Source: Caenorhabditis elegans (Eukaryota > Nematoda > Chromadorea > Rhabditida > Rhabditidae). From it: DNA of 64,000 nucleotides. The notes under the pieces were generated by a model. That model searched no databases, was not told the DNA's origin, and saw only the letters and a list, made by a program, of their open reading frames with translations. Position numbers and translations under genes: made by a program. Positions 50,698 to 61,199 of this stretch are shown piece after piece; the first letter of the stretch is position 1, and every line of letters begins with the position of its first letter. The stretch is from the NCBI RefSeq assembly GCF_000002985.6, contig NC_003281.10, positions 13,268,001 through 13,332,000 on the forward strand. Direction: 5' to 3'.

Positions 50698-50945
50698 CCT
50701 GGTCTCGAAACGAGAATTTTTTGCTAAATGCGAAAAGGTGTGCGCCTTTAAAGAGTACTGTATTTTCGAACTTTCGTTGCTGTGGAATTTTTATCGATTT
50801 TTCATAGATTTGTTGAGTATTTCCTTTTTTTATAACAAACAAATAGATTTTCAAAAAAAAATTATGAAAAATCGATGAAACCTCTGTGCAGCAGCAAAAC
50901 TTCGAAGCTACAGTACTCCTTGAAGGCACACGCGCGTGCTGAGAC
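50698..50945. mobile_element. Foldback repeat, family P2
   Basis: GGTCTCGAAACGAGAATTTT and GTGCGCCTTTAAAGAGTACT at the left, with ACAGTACTCCTTGAAGGC and GCTGAGACCG at the right. It lies between the convergent DPH7 homologue and the F-box-like gene. Confidence 0.7.
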
Positions 50946-51264
50946 CGTGCAACAATCGCAAAGCTTTGCGTGTGGGTAATATCTGCATTTATTTTTAAAA
51001 AAAGTTTATACATTAATTGAGCAATTTTCGGAAAGTTTCAGAAAAAGTTGGGGTAAAGAATTTATAAATTAATTTTAGATAAATCGTTGGCCGAATTGGG
51101 CTTTTCTAGGCCAAGTATTTAAAAACAGTAAACTAATCAATTAAATGTTTGAAATGCATTAAAAATCCAGTATTCATCATTCCATCGTGTTCCTTGAAAA
51201 ACTTCTTCAAATAACGTCGTTGGTAGAAAAGTTGAAAGTCAATTTTCCGATTATTGGTAGAGTT

Positions 51265-53892
51265 TCACAAACGGAACATCTTTCCATACCAGACAGTTAC
51301 ACATCCAAAAGGGCTTTTAATGGTTTCTTTTGGAATATTGAGAATTTCATCGAGATACCAACAATGTTCAGGTTGTTCTCCTACGAGACGTGCGCTTGAA
51401 TTGAAAATGTGTGGGACTTTTATCGGAATTCTATCGTCTTCTTCATAGTACAATTTAAATGTGACACTTCCATTTCGCTGTTGATTTTGCTCAGTCAACC
51501 TAATAAACTTTGCAAAGACTTTGTGCATATTTTCAGGAGCAATTAGAACATTCGTCTCAGAAAGTTTCACAATCATATTCCTGCTTGGGAAGGCCCTTTG
51601 AACATTTGCAATTATATTATCATATGGTGAATAATAGTCATAATCCAACTGATCTTCAATGGTAAGTAGAATATCATCCGTGTATTGTAACTTAATTTCC
51701 ACACTTTCCAATAAATTAGCAGAAACTGGTTCAATGTTCCATGGTGCAACAAACTGAATATTCACTGGATTCTTGAAATTTTCTGGGCACTCGTGAAATT
51801 TTTCTGCCATAACATTGTGCGCTCCGAATCGAAAATTAAGGTTAACATTCTTTGCATTCCAGTTCGAAACAGCCTGATGTGTTATTGTTCTCGGCAGTGA
51901 GACAATATCTTTGCCATATAGAATGAATGTGAGTGTATCACATGTAATGGGCATTTTAAGAAAGCGATTTATCGGGAAATACACCATTTCTTCATCTTCT
52001 TCATCAGTATATATTCGACGCACTTCAAATTTGTCAGCATTCACTATTCCGTGTAGGTGCCTGAAAAAAACTTACAGTGCTGGTCAAATAATTTGTCGAA
52101 TTATTCAAATGAGCTACTTCAAAACTAGGAACAATATTCTTTAAAAAGTTCAGCTAACAAAAAAATTACATTATTCGTTCGTTTTCATGTTTATTTAATT
52201 TTTAATTTTCATTTTGGTCACAGGGAAAATTGAAAAAAAACGCGATCAGCGGATTCTGGGGTAACTGTTTAAAGCTCCTTCTATGATGCTAAAATTAAAT
52301 TTTCAGAGGGAAACAACGCCCTAAGTTGACAAGGTGCTGCCAAAGTCGTCATAGCAAATATTAGTTAAAATATCAAACGCAAAAACGGGGATTTTGTTAA
52401 TTTTTTTCATCTTTTCCTCTGTTTAATAATTTTTTAAAATCTTTTTTCCTTTAAAAATTGTTTCAATTTTGATTTTTTTTTTATTGCTGCGTTGCTGATT
52501 TCAAAAATAACTCGTTGAAAAAGGCTACATCATGAGTTATTTCGAATAATTTTAACTGATAAAATACTTTCAAAATATTTCTCTAAATGTTGATTGCTGA
52601 GCACTGTTTGACAAATTTAAATTAAAAACAGCCGAAGTATATATAAACCTGTCAATTAGAGCAAGTGAATTCTAATAGGGAAAATACGGTAACTCAGTTA
52701 GTTTTAGATAACTTGGAATATCAGCGCTGTGAAGAATATGAACCAAAAAACTAACGGCTCAGCGACTTCGAAAACGTCAAAATTAAGTAGTTGTGATCCA
52801 TGTAAATCTACACCTTCCTGCATTCCAAACCGGATGCAATGCCTGGCAATCCTCTCGGCTTTTAAGTCCCAACCATAATAACTTAAATCAAACATTCCCG
52901 TGAATTCCCTTATTCTGTCTTCTGTATTTAAAAAAATGTTGATAGTTTTTTGATAACCGCGAAACTCACCGTTAGATCCTATCAATTCTTTGAGAATTAA
53001 ACGGTGTAATTGAAATTGTACAACTTTGTCAAAATGTTCAATTTGAACTTGTAGTTTACAGATATTTATTTTCACGCGTTTATTTAAAAATCTGAATCCT
53101 TCTGTATTTCGACATAACTTGTAATTAAACTCACTGAAAGTATGCATGTAACTTTAAATTACAGATGTCTTGAGAGTTTATGAAAACTGTACATATGCAT
53201 GGTAAGTGCTTGTCACAATGCCCAAGGTTATGAATGATTATTTCACTGTGCTCTTTTCTGATTTTGTAAAGAACTGCCAAGTTTAAATGTCGACTGACAA
53301 GCTGTAATAAGAAGAACGTTTGAAATTTTTCAGTAATGAAAAATACTGAGATACAAAACGTTGAAACCAACCAAAAATTTGGCAAACCCTTGTGTAAATT
53401 CGTCTCTAAAATTACTAAAAAATTTTGAAATCGTCTGAAAACGGACCAAAATATTTAAAAGTGTGCACTTCCCTCTGGGAAAACATAATTATAAATTTTG
53501 GAAGTATTAGATAATCAGTCACCTTATATCGGGCTTAAAGGCTATAAACTGTGAAAAGTCGGACAGTTGCATGTTTTATATACATACACTGGCAAAATAT
53601 AAAAAATATACACTAAATAAAATTAAATTCACAAATTTATGTATAGCTTTTTGAAAACTGGATTTAAAGTTCAAGTTGGGCGTTTGATTTTTCAACTATT
53701 TTGCTCTTTTGCTCCCAATTTTTGGCATCACTTACTCTCAATTTAACCAGTGGTTTTGTCTGGATTGACACATGATCTAATATTTTTCCAATTAAAATTT
53801 CATTCATAAACACTTGATTGACAATATATGTATTCTGAAAAAATGTTGAAATTCGATTGACTAAAAAAACTTCAACTCACATCTTCAGACAT
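51265..53892 (-). CDS. F-box-like protein of unknown family
   Basis: Exon model (minus): 53881-53892, 53736-53834, 53135-53301, 52970-53091, 52831-52921, 51265-52060; phases all join, 428 residues. The N-terminus resembles an F-box (NEILIGKILDHVSI, then KLRLVSRHLNLAVLYKIRK), the motif that binds Skp1 in SCF ubiquitin ligases, so a substrate-adaptor role is an inference. The remaining 350 residues show no family I recognise: YYGWDLKAERIARHCIRHLH, an acidic TDEEDEEMVYFP, and ending WYGKMFRL. The donor at 52830 is not the only choice: reading through exon 5 gives a different, hydrophobic C-terminus ending near 52704. The starting exon is only four codons, so the true 5' end is less certain. Confidence 0.65.
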
Positions 53893-54430
53893 TTTAGTGC
53901 TCTCTTAATTTCTGTAGCAAATTGCAATAGTTGCAAGAGAGTAAAGGAAAATGAGAGAATGAGAGAATGAGAGGGCGAGAGAGCGAGAGGGAGAGAGAGA
54001 CTTCACAAAGAATATGGACTTTTTGAGTTTGAATTTTCCGCCATACATTTTCAGTATTTGAATCAGTGTATTGTAACGGGAACGCCAATATTTGTTCCTC
54101 AAAAATTTGAATTTCCAGCCAAAATGTTTTCCTAGAAAATTTGAATTTCCCGCCAATTTTTTTCAGAAAATTTGAAGTTTTGCACTATCAAAAAATTATA
54201 TGGTATGAATTGCATTTTCAGAATTTATACTTCATTTAAAAATTTTTTACAAAATTAGGAACAAAGGGGGAAATGACACCTGGATGGGATACGGACTAGA
54301 AGTTTAAAAAAATCAAGTTCTAGACCATAATGCGGAGAAAAAAAGGAAAAATCTTAACATCTTAAAAAATAAATTAAAGAAAAAAATACACGTAGTCGGA
54401 TTGGAATAGGCAGATTCAGAACATAAAATT
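53893..54430. other. Intergenic between two minus-strand genes
   Basis: Contains a GA-rich run (53935-54000) and two GAAAATTTGAATTTCCCGCC-like units (54100-54175). No gene is supported. The short frames here are low-complexity. Confidence 0.5.
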
Positions 54431-56563
54431 TTAAATACATAGAATCAAAAATCCTAGAACTAAAGTTAACACATATTCAATAGAAAATTGAGATTTCGAA
54501 GAATCAGTTAGCTCAGCTGATTGAATTTTTCTCATTTTCTTTTTTTGACTGAGCTTCTGCTTCAATTCCTCATCATCTTCATCCTCACCATCCGCCAGCT
54601 CTCGAACTACAACTACCGTAGTTGTTTGCAGTTTGGTTACGGTAGGACGTGGCCGACTTGTTGTGTACGTGGATGTTTGTAATGTTGTAGTTGTTGATGT
54701 TACATTATTTAAACTATCAATTTCCTTTTGAAATGATAACAGTTTTTGCGAAGTTCCAGTGAATTGGCAGGCAGGCATTAGGGTGTTTGTGGTGTCTTTT
54801 AGGACTCGGTAGATTACCTGAAAGTTTAGTTTTTTTGGAATCTGATTTTTAATTTCATTGAGAATTTTGTGTGTGGGTGCCGAGGGTATTGAGTTTTCAA
54901 TGCTTTAATTTTTTAGATTTTTCAATTTTTCGATTTTTAGTTTTCAATATCATCAACAAAAATTTGATAAAAATTGCACTTTATTGTTAATTCTCTAAAA
55001 AATGTTTTGCTCTTTTTTCGCTTGAAAAAGCAGAAAAACTAGCGATAAGCCGAAAAGAGCTGGAAAATATTAATTTGTTGTTCACCGTCAATGCTTGGGG
55101 AGACCCAAGTTAGGCGCTTTTTTTTGACATTGGAGCGCGATTGCATTGCTCACTAACCTGCCACGCAGAAAATCCGCAGTCTTGTTTTATCGGTGACCTT
55201 ACACAACCGGAGAAGAAGTTGAGAGCTCTAAAAAATCAATAAATATAAATAAAGATGAAGTAAATGAACAACAAAATTATAATGTAAGTTAAACAATTTT
55301 CAAATACCCCAATCACTATTTTTTCAGAACTTCATTTCATATATTTACTAACCCACACATCCGATCAACTTTAGCTGGCATAGATACACCTGATTCAGTG
55401 TTTGCTGATTCAATTTCTTTAAGCGTCTCATCATGGCATCTTTTAACTGATGGTTTTCGATCCAACTCCATCAAACATTCGGCAGACTCCATAAATGCTG
55501 AAAATTATTTCAACTATAGCAAATACTGTGAAGCTTCAGGAGCTTAAGAATTTGAAAAAAAAACCTACTATTATACCCTTCATTACACAAGTATCCATAA
55601 GAAGAGTCAATAAGGGAAATAGTTACATGACGGGGACACGTACTTCGATAATCTCGAACACAACTGTTGAATTTGGCAATTAATCTGAATTTTCAAGAGT
55701 GTGTTTTTTGGCCATTTTCAGTCAAACTTTTGGTACACTAACATTTTTCTAGCACTTCCGATTTTTTCAAAAAGTTCAGAGCAATTTCGTATGTTAAAAC
55801 TCCTACAATGTTTAGATTGAATTATTTTTTAAAAATTGGATTTGAAAATTTTAATTTTTTTAAAACTTTAATATCCTGCCCGCCAGGACAGGAACTTACA
55901 CAGCCAAATTACCAGTAAATGTATTTTTAATTTCATAAATTGAAATTGCAAAATTGATTAAAATGTACGTAAATGCTATACGTAAACCTATAGATTTAAA
56001 ATGCCAAATTCATAAAAAGCAATAGTTAGATGGAAGGTAGGCAGGTGTTAGGTAGGCATCGTTTGTAATGTTTAAACTATCAAGTGACATTAGAGACTTT
56101 AAAAAAAGATCCCTTGGGAGAAAGGGACAGAATTTGAAATCACTGGGTCGTCAAGATTTATGCGTGATTTTATGATGCAACTTGGAGGTTTTGGAATTTT
56201 TGTGCTCAGCGAGCAGAATGCCAGTTTTTCTAGGCATCTATTAAAATATTGCCGAAATAAAATTACCTACCTGCAAAGTTCATTGAAAACTCGACCGCCC
56301 ATATTTGGAAGTGAAAAAGCACTTCCGAATTCTGATCCAGACGTTCGAGAGTCCTGAAAAGTTGGGATTTTTCCTAGTAGGCCTGGCACAAGGCAGAAAG
56401 TAGGCATTTTTCAAAATAAAGCTCTCACCTGATTATTCAGAACTTTTGCGTAATCTGCAACAGGTTGAACACATTCCTGAATTTTCGAATTCACAGAATG
56501 CGGGCACGTTGTCGATAGGACCCCAGGAATTAAAAGTATTACGAGGTAGCTCCAAAAAATCAT
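54431..56563 (-). CDS. Secreted Cys-rich protein, DUF19 (T20D4.11-like), probable GPI anchor
   Basis: Exons (minus): 56429-56563, 56271-56373, 55353-55497, 55158-55227, 54431-54817; 279 residues, phases consistent. The signal peptide MIFWSYLVILLIPGVLS is followed by a domain with paired cysteines (CPHSVNSKIQEC, SAECLMELDRKPSVKRC, MCGALNFFSGC, QDCGFSAW, PACQF), a spacing like the nematode-expanded DUF19 domain. Then come a Thr-rich stalk (TSTTTTLQTSTYTTS), an acidic/Lys segment and a hydrophobic C-terminus ending LVLGFLILCI, which suggests a GPI signal or tail anchor. Exon 2 uses a CTACTAG acceptor; the nearer TTTTCAG site would shift the frame. Molecular function unknown. Confidence 0.72.
55085..55150. 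repeat. Family P3 fragment in an intron
   Basis: GGGGAGACCCAAGTTAGGCG and TTGGAGCGCGATTGC match the P3 right arm. It is immediately downstream (in plus coordinates upstream) of exon 55158. Confidence 0.45.
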
Positions 56564-56993
56564 TTTAGCATTTTTTTGATATCTGAAATAAAGCGATCGC
56601 TGTACAGATAAGAGATTTTTAGGACACAAAAAAGAAAAATTCCCCCAAAAAAATGTGTCACATCTTGCGGGCAAGGGACCCATGGGGGACACCAGTGGCC
56701 CGCAAAAATACAAGGACAAAATAATGGAGGAAAATGTTGTCGAGATATAAATATGATGAAGATGAATGTGCTTCTTCTTTCTTTTTTCCATTTTTTTCTT
56801 GTCAATCTTCATTCGGGGTAAACAAGAGGGGAGGAGCATGATATGTATAGAGATATCACACAAATTAGGAGACGCAGAGAAATTGCAAAAGGTAGGGCTC
56901 CGTGAGGTTCCCATGGTCAAGCATCTTTTCGTGATGGGCACTACTTTTAAACAGGATGTATAGTGATAAAAATAGGAACAGGAATATTAATAA

Positions 56994-57077
56994 GATAGGC
57001 TTAGGTTTAGGCTTTGGCTTTGGCTTAGGCACAGGCTTAGGCTTAGTCTGAGGCTTAGGCTTAGGCTTAGACGCAGG

Positions 57078-57100
<23 letters not shown>
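56994..57100. repeat. Degenerate TTAGGC array with (ACTT)n tail
   Basis: About 14 TTAGGC-like units (variants TTTGGC, CACAGG) followed by (CTTA)n at 57076-57108. Confidence 0.85.
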
Positions 57101-57108
<8 letters not shown>

Positions 57109-57109
57109 T

Positions 57110-57975
57110 ATAGTAAACATTCAGGCTCAACGTTCGGAATTTTTTTGGCAATGATCAAATCAAGAATAATTGAAAATTGAAACCCATAACTAAACAGGAA
57201 AGTACCAAAAAATTTTCCAAATCCAATTTCGATCAATTCCAGGATACAAATATTCTGGAAACTTTGAAAAAGGTACGAAAATTTCAAAGTTCTCCCTCCC
57301 TCCTTCCAAATGAAATAGAGCCCGTGTCCATTTTCCAATTAAAATAGACAAATGAGTGACATGTCGTGTGAGGTTACACCTCCCCGGACCCGTTTTTACT
57401 AATTTTAAGGTGATAGCAATAATACATATGAGGGGTCCAGGGAAGTTTAGTGACCGAGAAACGACGTCACAGTTGGGCATGGCCTAGAAAAGAAAAATAC
57501 TCGTCCACAGTGAACAGTAAAAAATATTGTTCAAAATATATTCTAAAATAAACTTAATACACTTATAATAATAATAATAATAATATTTCCATTAAAAATA
57601 TACATGATGAGATGGAGGAGCAGATGCATCTTTTTCGCCTAATACGATTATATTTATCCATTTTTTCTCCCTCATCCTTTTCTCATATGTTTTTCAGACT
57701 TAACAGGGTCAGATGACGATAGAAGAAGAAAAAAACGGGCGAGAAATGAAGAACAAGTTGTCCCACACAAAAAGGGGAATGTTAGCGGGTAAAAATGAAT
57801 TTGAAAAGGAGACGGAAAAAAAAAAAAGTAAATTGGAAAAATTGAGCTCGAAAAACGGATGAGAGTACATTTGATGAAGCGAGGGAGGGGAGAGAAGAGG
57901 TGTAAAATAACTTTTTTTTCCGGAAGGAAAATGTTCCGAGTTTTTGATGATGATTGTTCATATGGATTGTTGTTT
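57110..57975. other. Gene-free segment
   Basis: Nothing convincing: an (ATA)n run at 57565-57585 and an A-rich stretch near 57820. Open frames lack splice sites that chain into a protein. Confidence 0.45.
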
Positions 57976-57979
57976 TTCG

Positions 57980-58450
57980 TTCAGGTACTGTAGGATTACT
58001 GTAGTTTTGGAAACAAATTTTTAATGGATAGTGCGTTGGAATTAGTGGTTGGTTATTGTTGGGGTACTGTAGACGTGTGAGGGTGCTGTAGGATTACTGT
58101 ACATTTAGTTTTTTTTTTGTGTTTTTTTTGGTCCGAAAAAACAACAAAAAAAGCTTTTCCTAAATTCAGCTGAAAATTAACAGTCTTAAAAAACTTTATT
58201 TATTTATTTTTTTGTTTGGAAAAACTAACAACAATACCAAAAGTAAAATAATTTTCCTAAAGGTACAGTAATCCTACAGTACCCTTACAGTACCGCTACA
58301 GTACACCCCCACACTATCACTCAACTAAACCAAACTCCATATCACTTGTAGGAGTACTGAGTGCTTTATAGGGATACTGTGTTGGGGTTAGTGGAGTGAT
58401 ACGGTCAGGGTATTGTAGGGGTACTGTAGGATTACTGTAGGATTACTGTA
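57980..58450. repeat. CTGTAG-rich region with inverted organisation
   Basis: GGTACTGTAGGATTACTGTA at 57985 is mirrored by TACAGTAATCCTACAGTACC at 58262; further GGATTACTGTA copies are at 58429-58455. Confidence 0.65.
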
Positions 58451-58835
58451 GGATTAATGTGCCTTCAGAAAAAATGATTTTTAAGAACCGAGAAAATTTT
58501 CAACGTTTCGAAAAATGATCGAATTTTTTCTGCACAGCACCCAAACTATCACCGGGATAAATGTGCAACTTTTCCTTTCTGGGTGGTCAAATAAACTACG
58601 AAAATTAATACGACAAGCTGGTCATTGAAAAACGGGAGAGTTTCCCCCATTGAAAATGCAATATTTGCTGGTGCATATCGCATGCAAACATCCAAATATA
58701 ACATTATGAAAGTGAGCATATTTTTTTGAAAATTGTTTTGCGCGCACAACCTGATAGGTTGCTTTATTTTTTAAGCTCTAGACGTTGCAATGCTCGAACT
58801 TACTAAAAATTCTCATTTTGGAAACTTTGGTAATT

Positions 58836-58871
58836 TAAGCCTAAGCCTATGCCTAAGCATAAGCCTAATCC
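58836..58871. repeat. Short reverse telomere-like array (GCCTAA)n
   Basis: Six imperfect AAGCCT units, the complement of TTAGGC, opposite in orientation to the 57.0-kb array. Confidence 0.7.
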
Positions 58872-59129
58872 TCCTGATAGCTTATTTTATTGCTAGGCGT
58901 TGCAATGCTCAAAATTACTAAAAATCTAGATTTTTGGGAACTCTGGCAATTTACCAAAGTTTTGTCAGTAGACTTATTTTTAAAAAATCAATTTAGGCAA
59001 TTTTTTGCACATTTTTCATTTTGTTATGTATGTATATCAATTTACTATATATAAAGCGCGTGTCCTTCCGTCCGTTTGTAGTTTGTAGTTTGATCTTAGA
59101 TGTTTCAACTCTCTTTTCTGTAGTTGGAA

Positions 59130-60250
59130 GAGATATTGGGTTAAGAGTTGCTGGGGGATAATGTCAAGGTACTGTAGTAGTACTGTAGGAGTACTGTAGG
59201 TATACGGTAGGGTTACTGTAGTTTGGGAAAAATTGAGTTTTTGTCTACAGAAGAGGTATTGGGTTGGGAGTTGCTGGGGGATAATGTCAAGGTACTGTAG
59301 TAGTACTGTAGGAGTACTGTAGTCATACGGTAGGGTTACTGTAGTTTGAGAAAATGTGAGTTTTTGTCTACAGAAGAGGTATTGGGTTGGGAGTTGCTGG
59401 GGGATAATGTCAAGGTACTGTAGTGGTACTGTAGGAGTACTGTAGGTATACGGTAGGGTTACTGTAGTTTGGGAAAAATTGAGTTTTTGTCTACAGAAGA
59501 GGTATTGGGTTGGGAGTTGCTGGGGGATAATGTCAAGGTACTGTAGTAGTACTGTAGGAGTACTGTAGGTATACGGTAGGGTTACTGTATATTAGGAAAA
59601 ATGAGTTTTTGTCTACAGAAGAGGTATTGGGTTGGGAGTTGCTGGGGGATAATGTCAAGGTACTGTAGTAGTACTGTAGGAGTACTGTAGGTATACGGTA
59701 GGGTTACTGTAGTTTAGGAAAAATTGAGTGTTTCCCTACAGAAGAGGTATTGGGTTGGGAGTTGGTGAGGGATAATGTCAAGGTACTGTAGTGGTACTGT
59801 AGGAGTACTGTAGGTATACGGTAGGGTTACTGTAGATTAGGAAAAATGAGTTTTTGTCTACAGAAGAGGTATTGGGTTGGGAGTTGCTGGGGGATAATGT
59901 CAAGGTACTGTAGTGGTACTGTAGAAGTACTGTAGGTATACGGTAGCGTTACTGTAGTTTAGGAAAAATTGAGTTTTTCTCTACAGAAGAGGTATTGGGT
60001 TGGGAGTTGCTGGGGGATAATGTCAAGGTACTGTAGTGGTACTGTAGAAGTACTGTAGGTATACGGTAGCGTTACTGTAGGTTAGGAAAAATTGAGTTTT
60101 TGTCCACAGAAGAGGTATTGGGTTGGGAGTTGCTGGGGGGATAATGTCAAGGTACTGTAGTAGTACTGTAGGAGTACTGTAGATACACGGTAGGGTTGCT
60201 GTAGTTTAGGAAATTTTGAGTTTAAAACGTTTTGAAGAAGTGTTGGCTCG
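59130..60250 (+). repeat. Satellite, ten copies of a roughly 122-bp unit
   Basis: Unit begins GGTATTGGGTTGGGAGTTGC, then GGGGGATAATGTCAAGG, four or five TACTGTAG/TACGGTAG words, and ends GAGTTTTTGTCTACAGAAGA. Starts near 59134, 59255, 59378, 59501, 59622, 59746, 59868, 59989, 60112 and 60235. Central copies are nearly identical and edge copies are diverged. Confidence 0.92.
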
Positions 60251-60559
60251 GGAGTTGGTAGGGAATAGTGTCAAGGTACTGTAGTGGTACTGTTGGGGTG
60301 CTGTAGGATTATTGTAGGATTATTGAAGTTTGGTGGAAAATTGCGTTTTAAGTTTTTGAAAGTGTATTGGCTTGGGAATTGATGAGGAAAATGTCAAGAT
60401 ATTTTGATAGTTTCTTGCTGAGAGTTGGGAACATTTGGGAAGATGTGAAAGTTTCATTATTTTTCATAAGACATTTTTAAATGATTGTGTCAAACATTTC
60501 AAATGTTGCCAGTCGTTGGCCGCGCCGTAGGCGCGGTCAGCGGCTGGTATGTATATATC

Positions 60560-61020
60560 TTACAAACCAATCATTGTTATGCTCCGCCCACTGCTACTCC
60601 TCGCATTTTTTGATATATGTATAATAATAATAATAATAGTACCTATGTAGATTACCGCAAAACTTATGGAAAAGAGAAAAATAAAGAGAAAGACGAAGAA
60701 AGTAAAAAAGAAACCGATTTGTGGGCGATCAACCGTCGCAAATGTTGTGTTTCCTTTTCTTGTTTTAGACGACAATTTCATCTCTTGTCGAAGGAGAGCT
60801 CGCCGTGTGTAGAAGAGCACTAAATACCCCTCACCACAGATGAGAGAGAGCGAGGGGATTTATAGAGAGGAGACACGTGTCAATTTATGACAAATACAAT
60901 ATGACAAGTTGAAGATGGTTTTGAGTTGATTTGGAAGGAACAAAAATAGAGATGCATATCTTTGTAGAGCTCAAAATTTTGGAGAAGGGATAACAATACT
61001 GTAGGTACCTTCACCGCGGT
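60560..61020. other. Low-complexity and unique DNA, no gene
   Basis: An (AAT)n run at 60622-60636, a GA-rich stretch at 60840-60870. The 86-codon minus-strand frame is hydrophobic and low-complexity and has no exon partners. Confidence 0.45.
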
Positions 61021-61190
61021 CACTGCCAGATTTGACCTACCAAAATTGCGGTAAATTTTGCGAAAAATGTGACGTCACACGTTTTTCCAGAATAGTGCCA
61101 AACTCAGACCTGATTTCGCACGATGAACAGTGTGTGACGTCACATTTTTCTTGGCGCGAAATTTACCGCAATTTACGGTAGATCAAACTT
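61021..61190. repeat. Palindrome with TGTGACGTCACA
   Basis: GACCTACCAAAATTGCGGTA at the left is mirrored by TACCGCAATTTACGGTAGATC at the right; both inner flanks carry GTGACGTCAC. Similar in plan to the GATCTACAAAAAATGCGGG palindromes. Confidence 0.65.
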
Positions 61191-61199
61191 TGATGGGGC

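Noticed and set aside
59130..60250. CRISPR-like array
   Set aside because: Units are contiguous 122-bp tandem copies without unique spacers, in a nematode genome.
60560..60823. Overlapping 86- and 68-codon frames
   Set aside because: Low-complexity, overlapping on opposite strands, no exon chain or recognisable domain.
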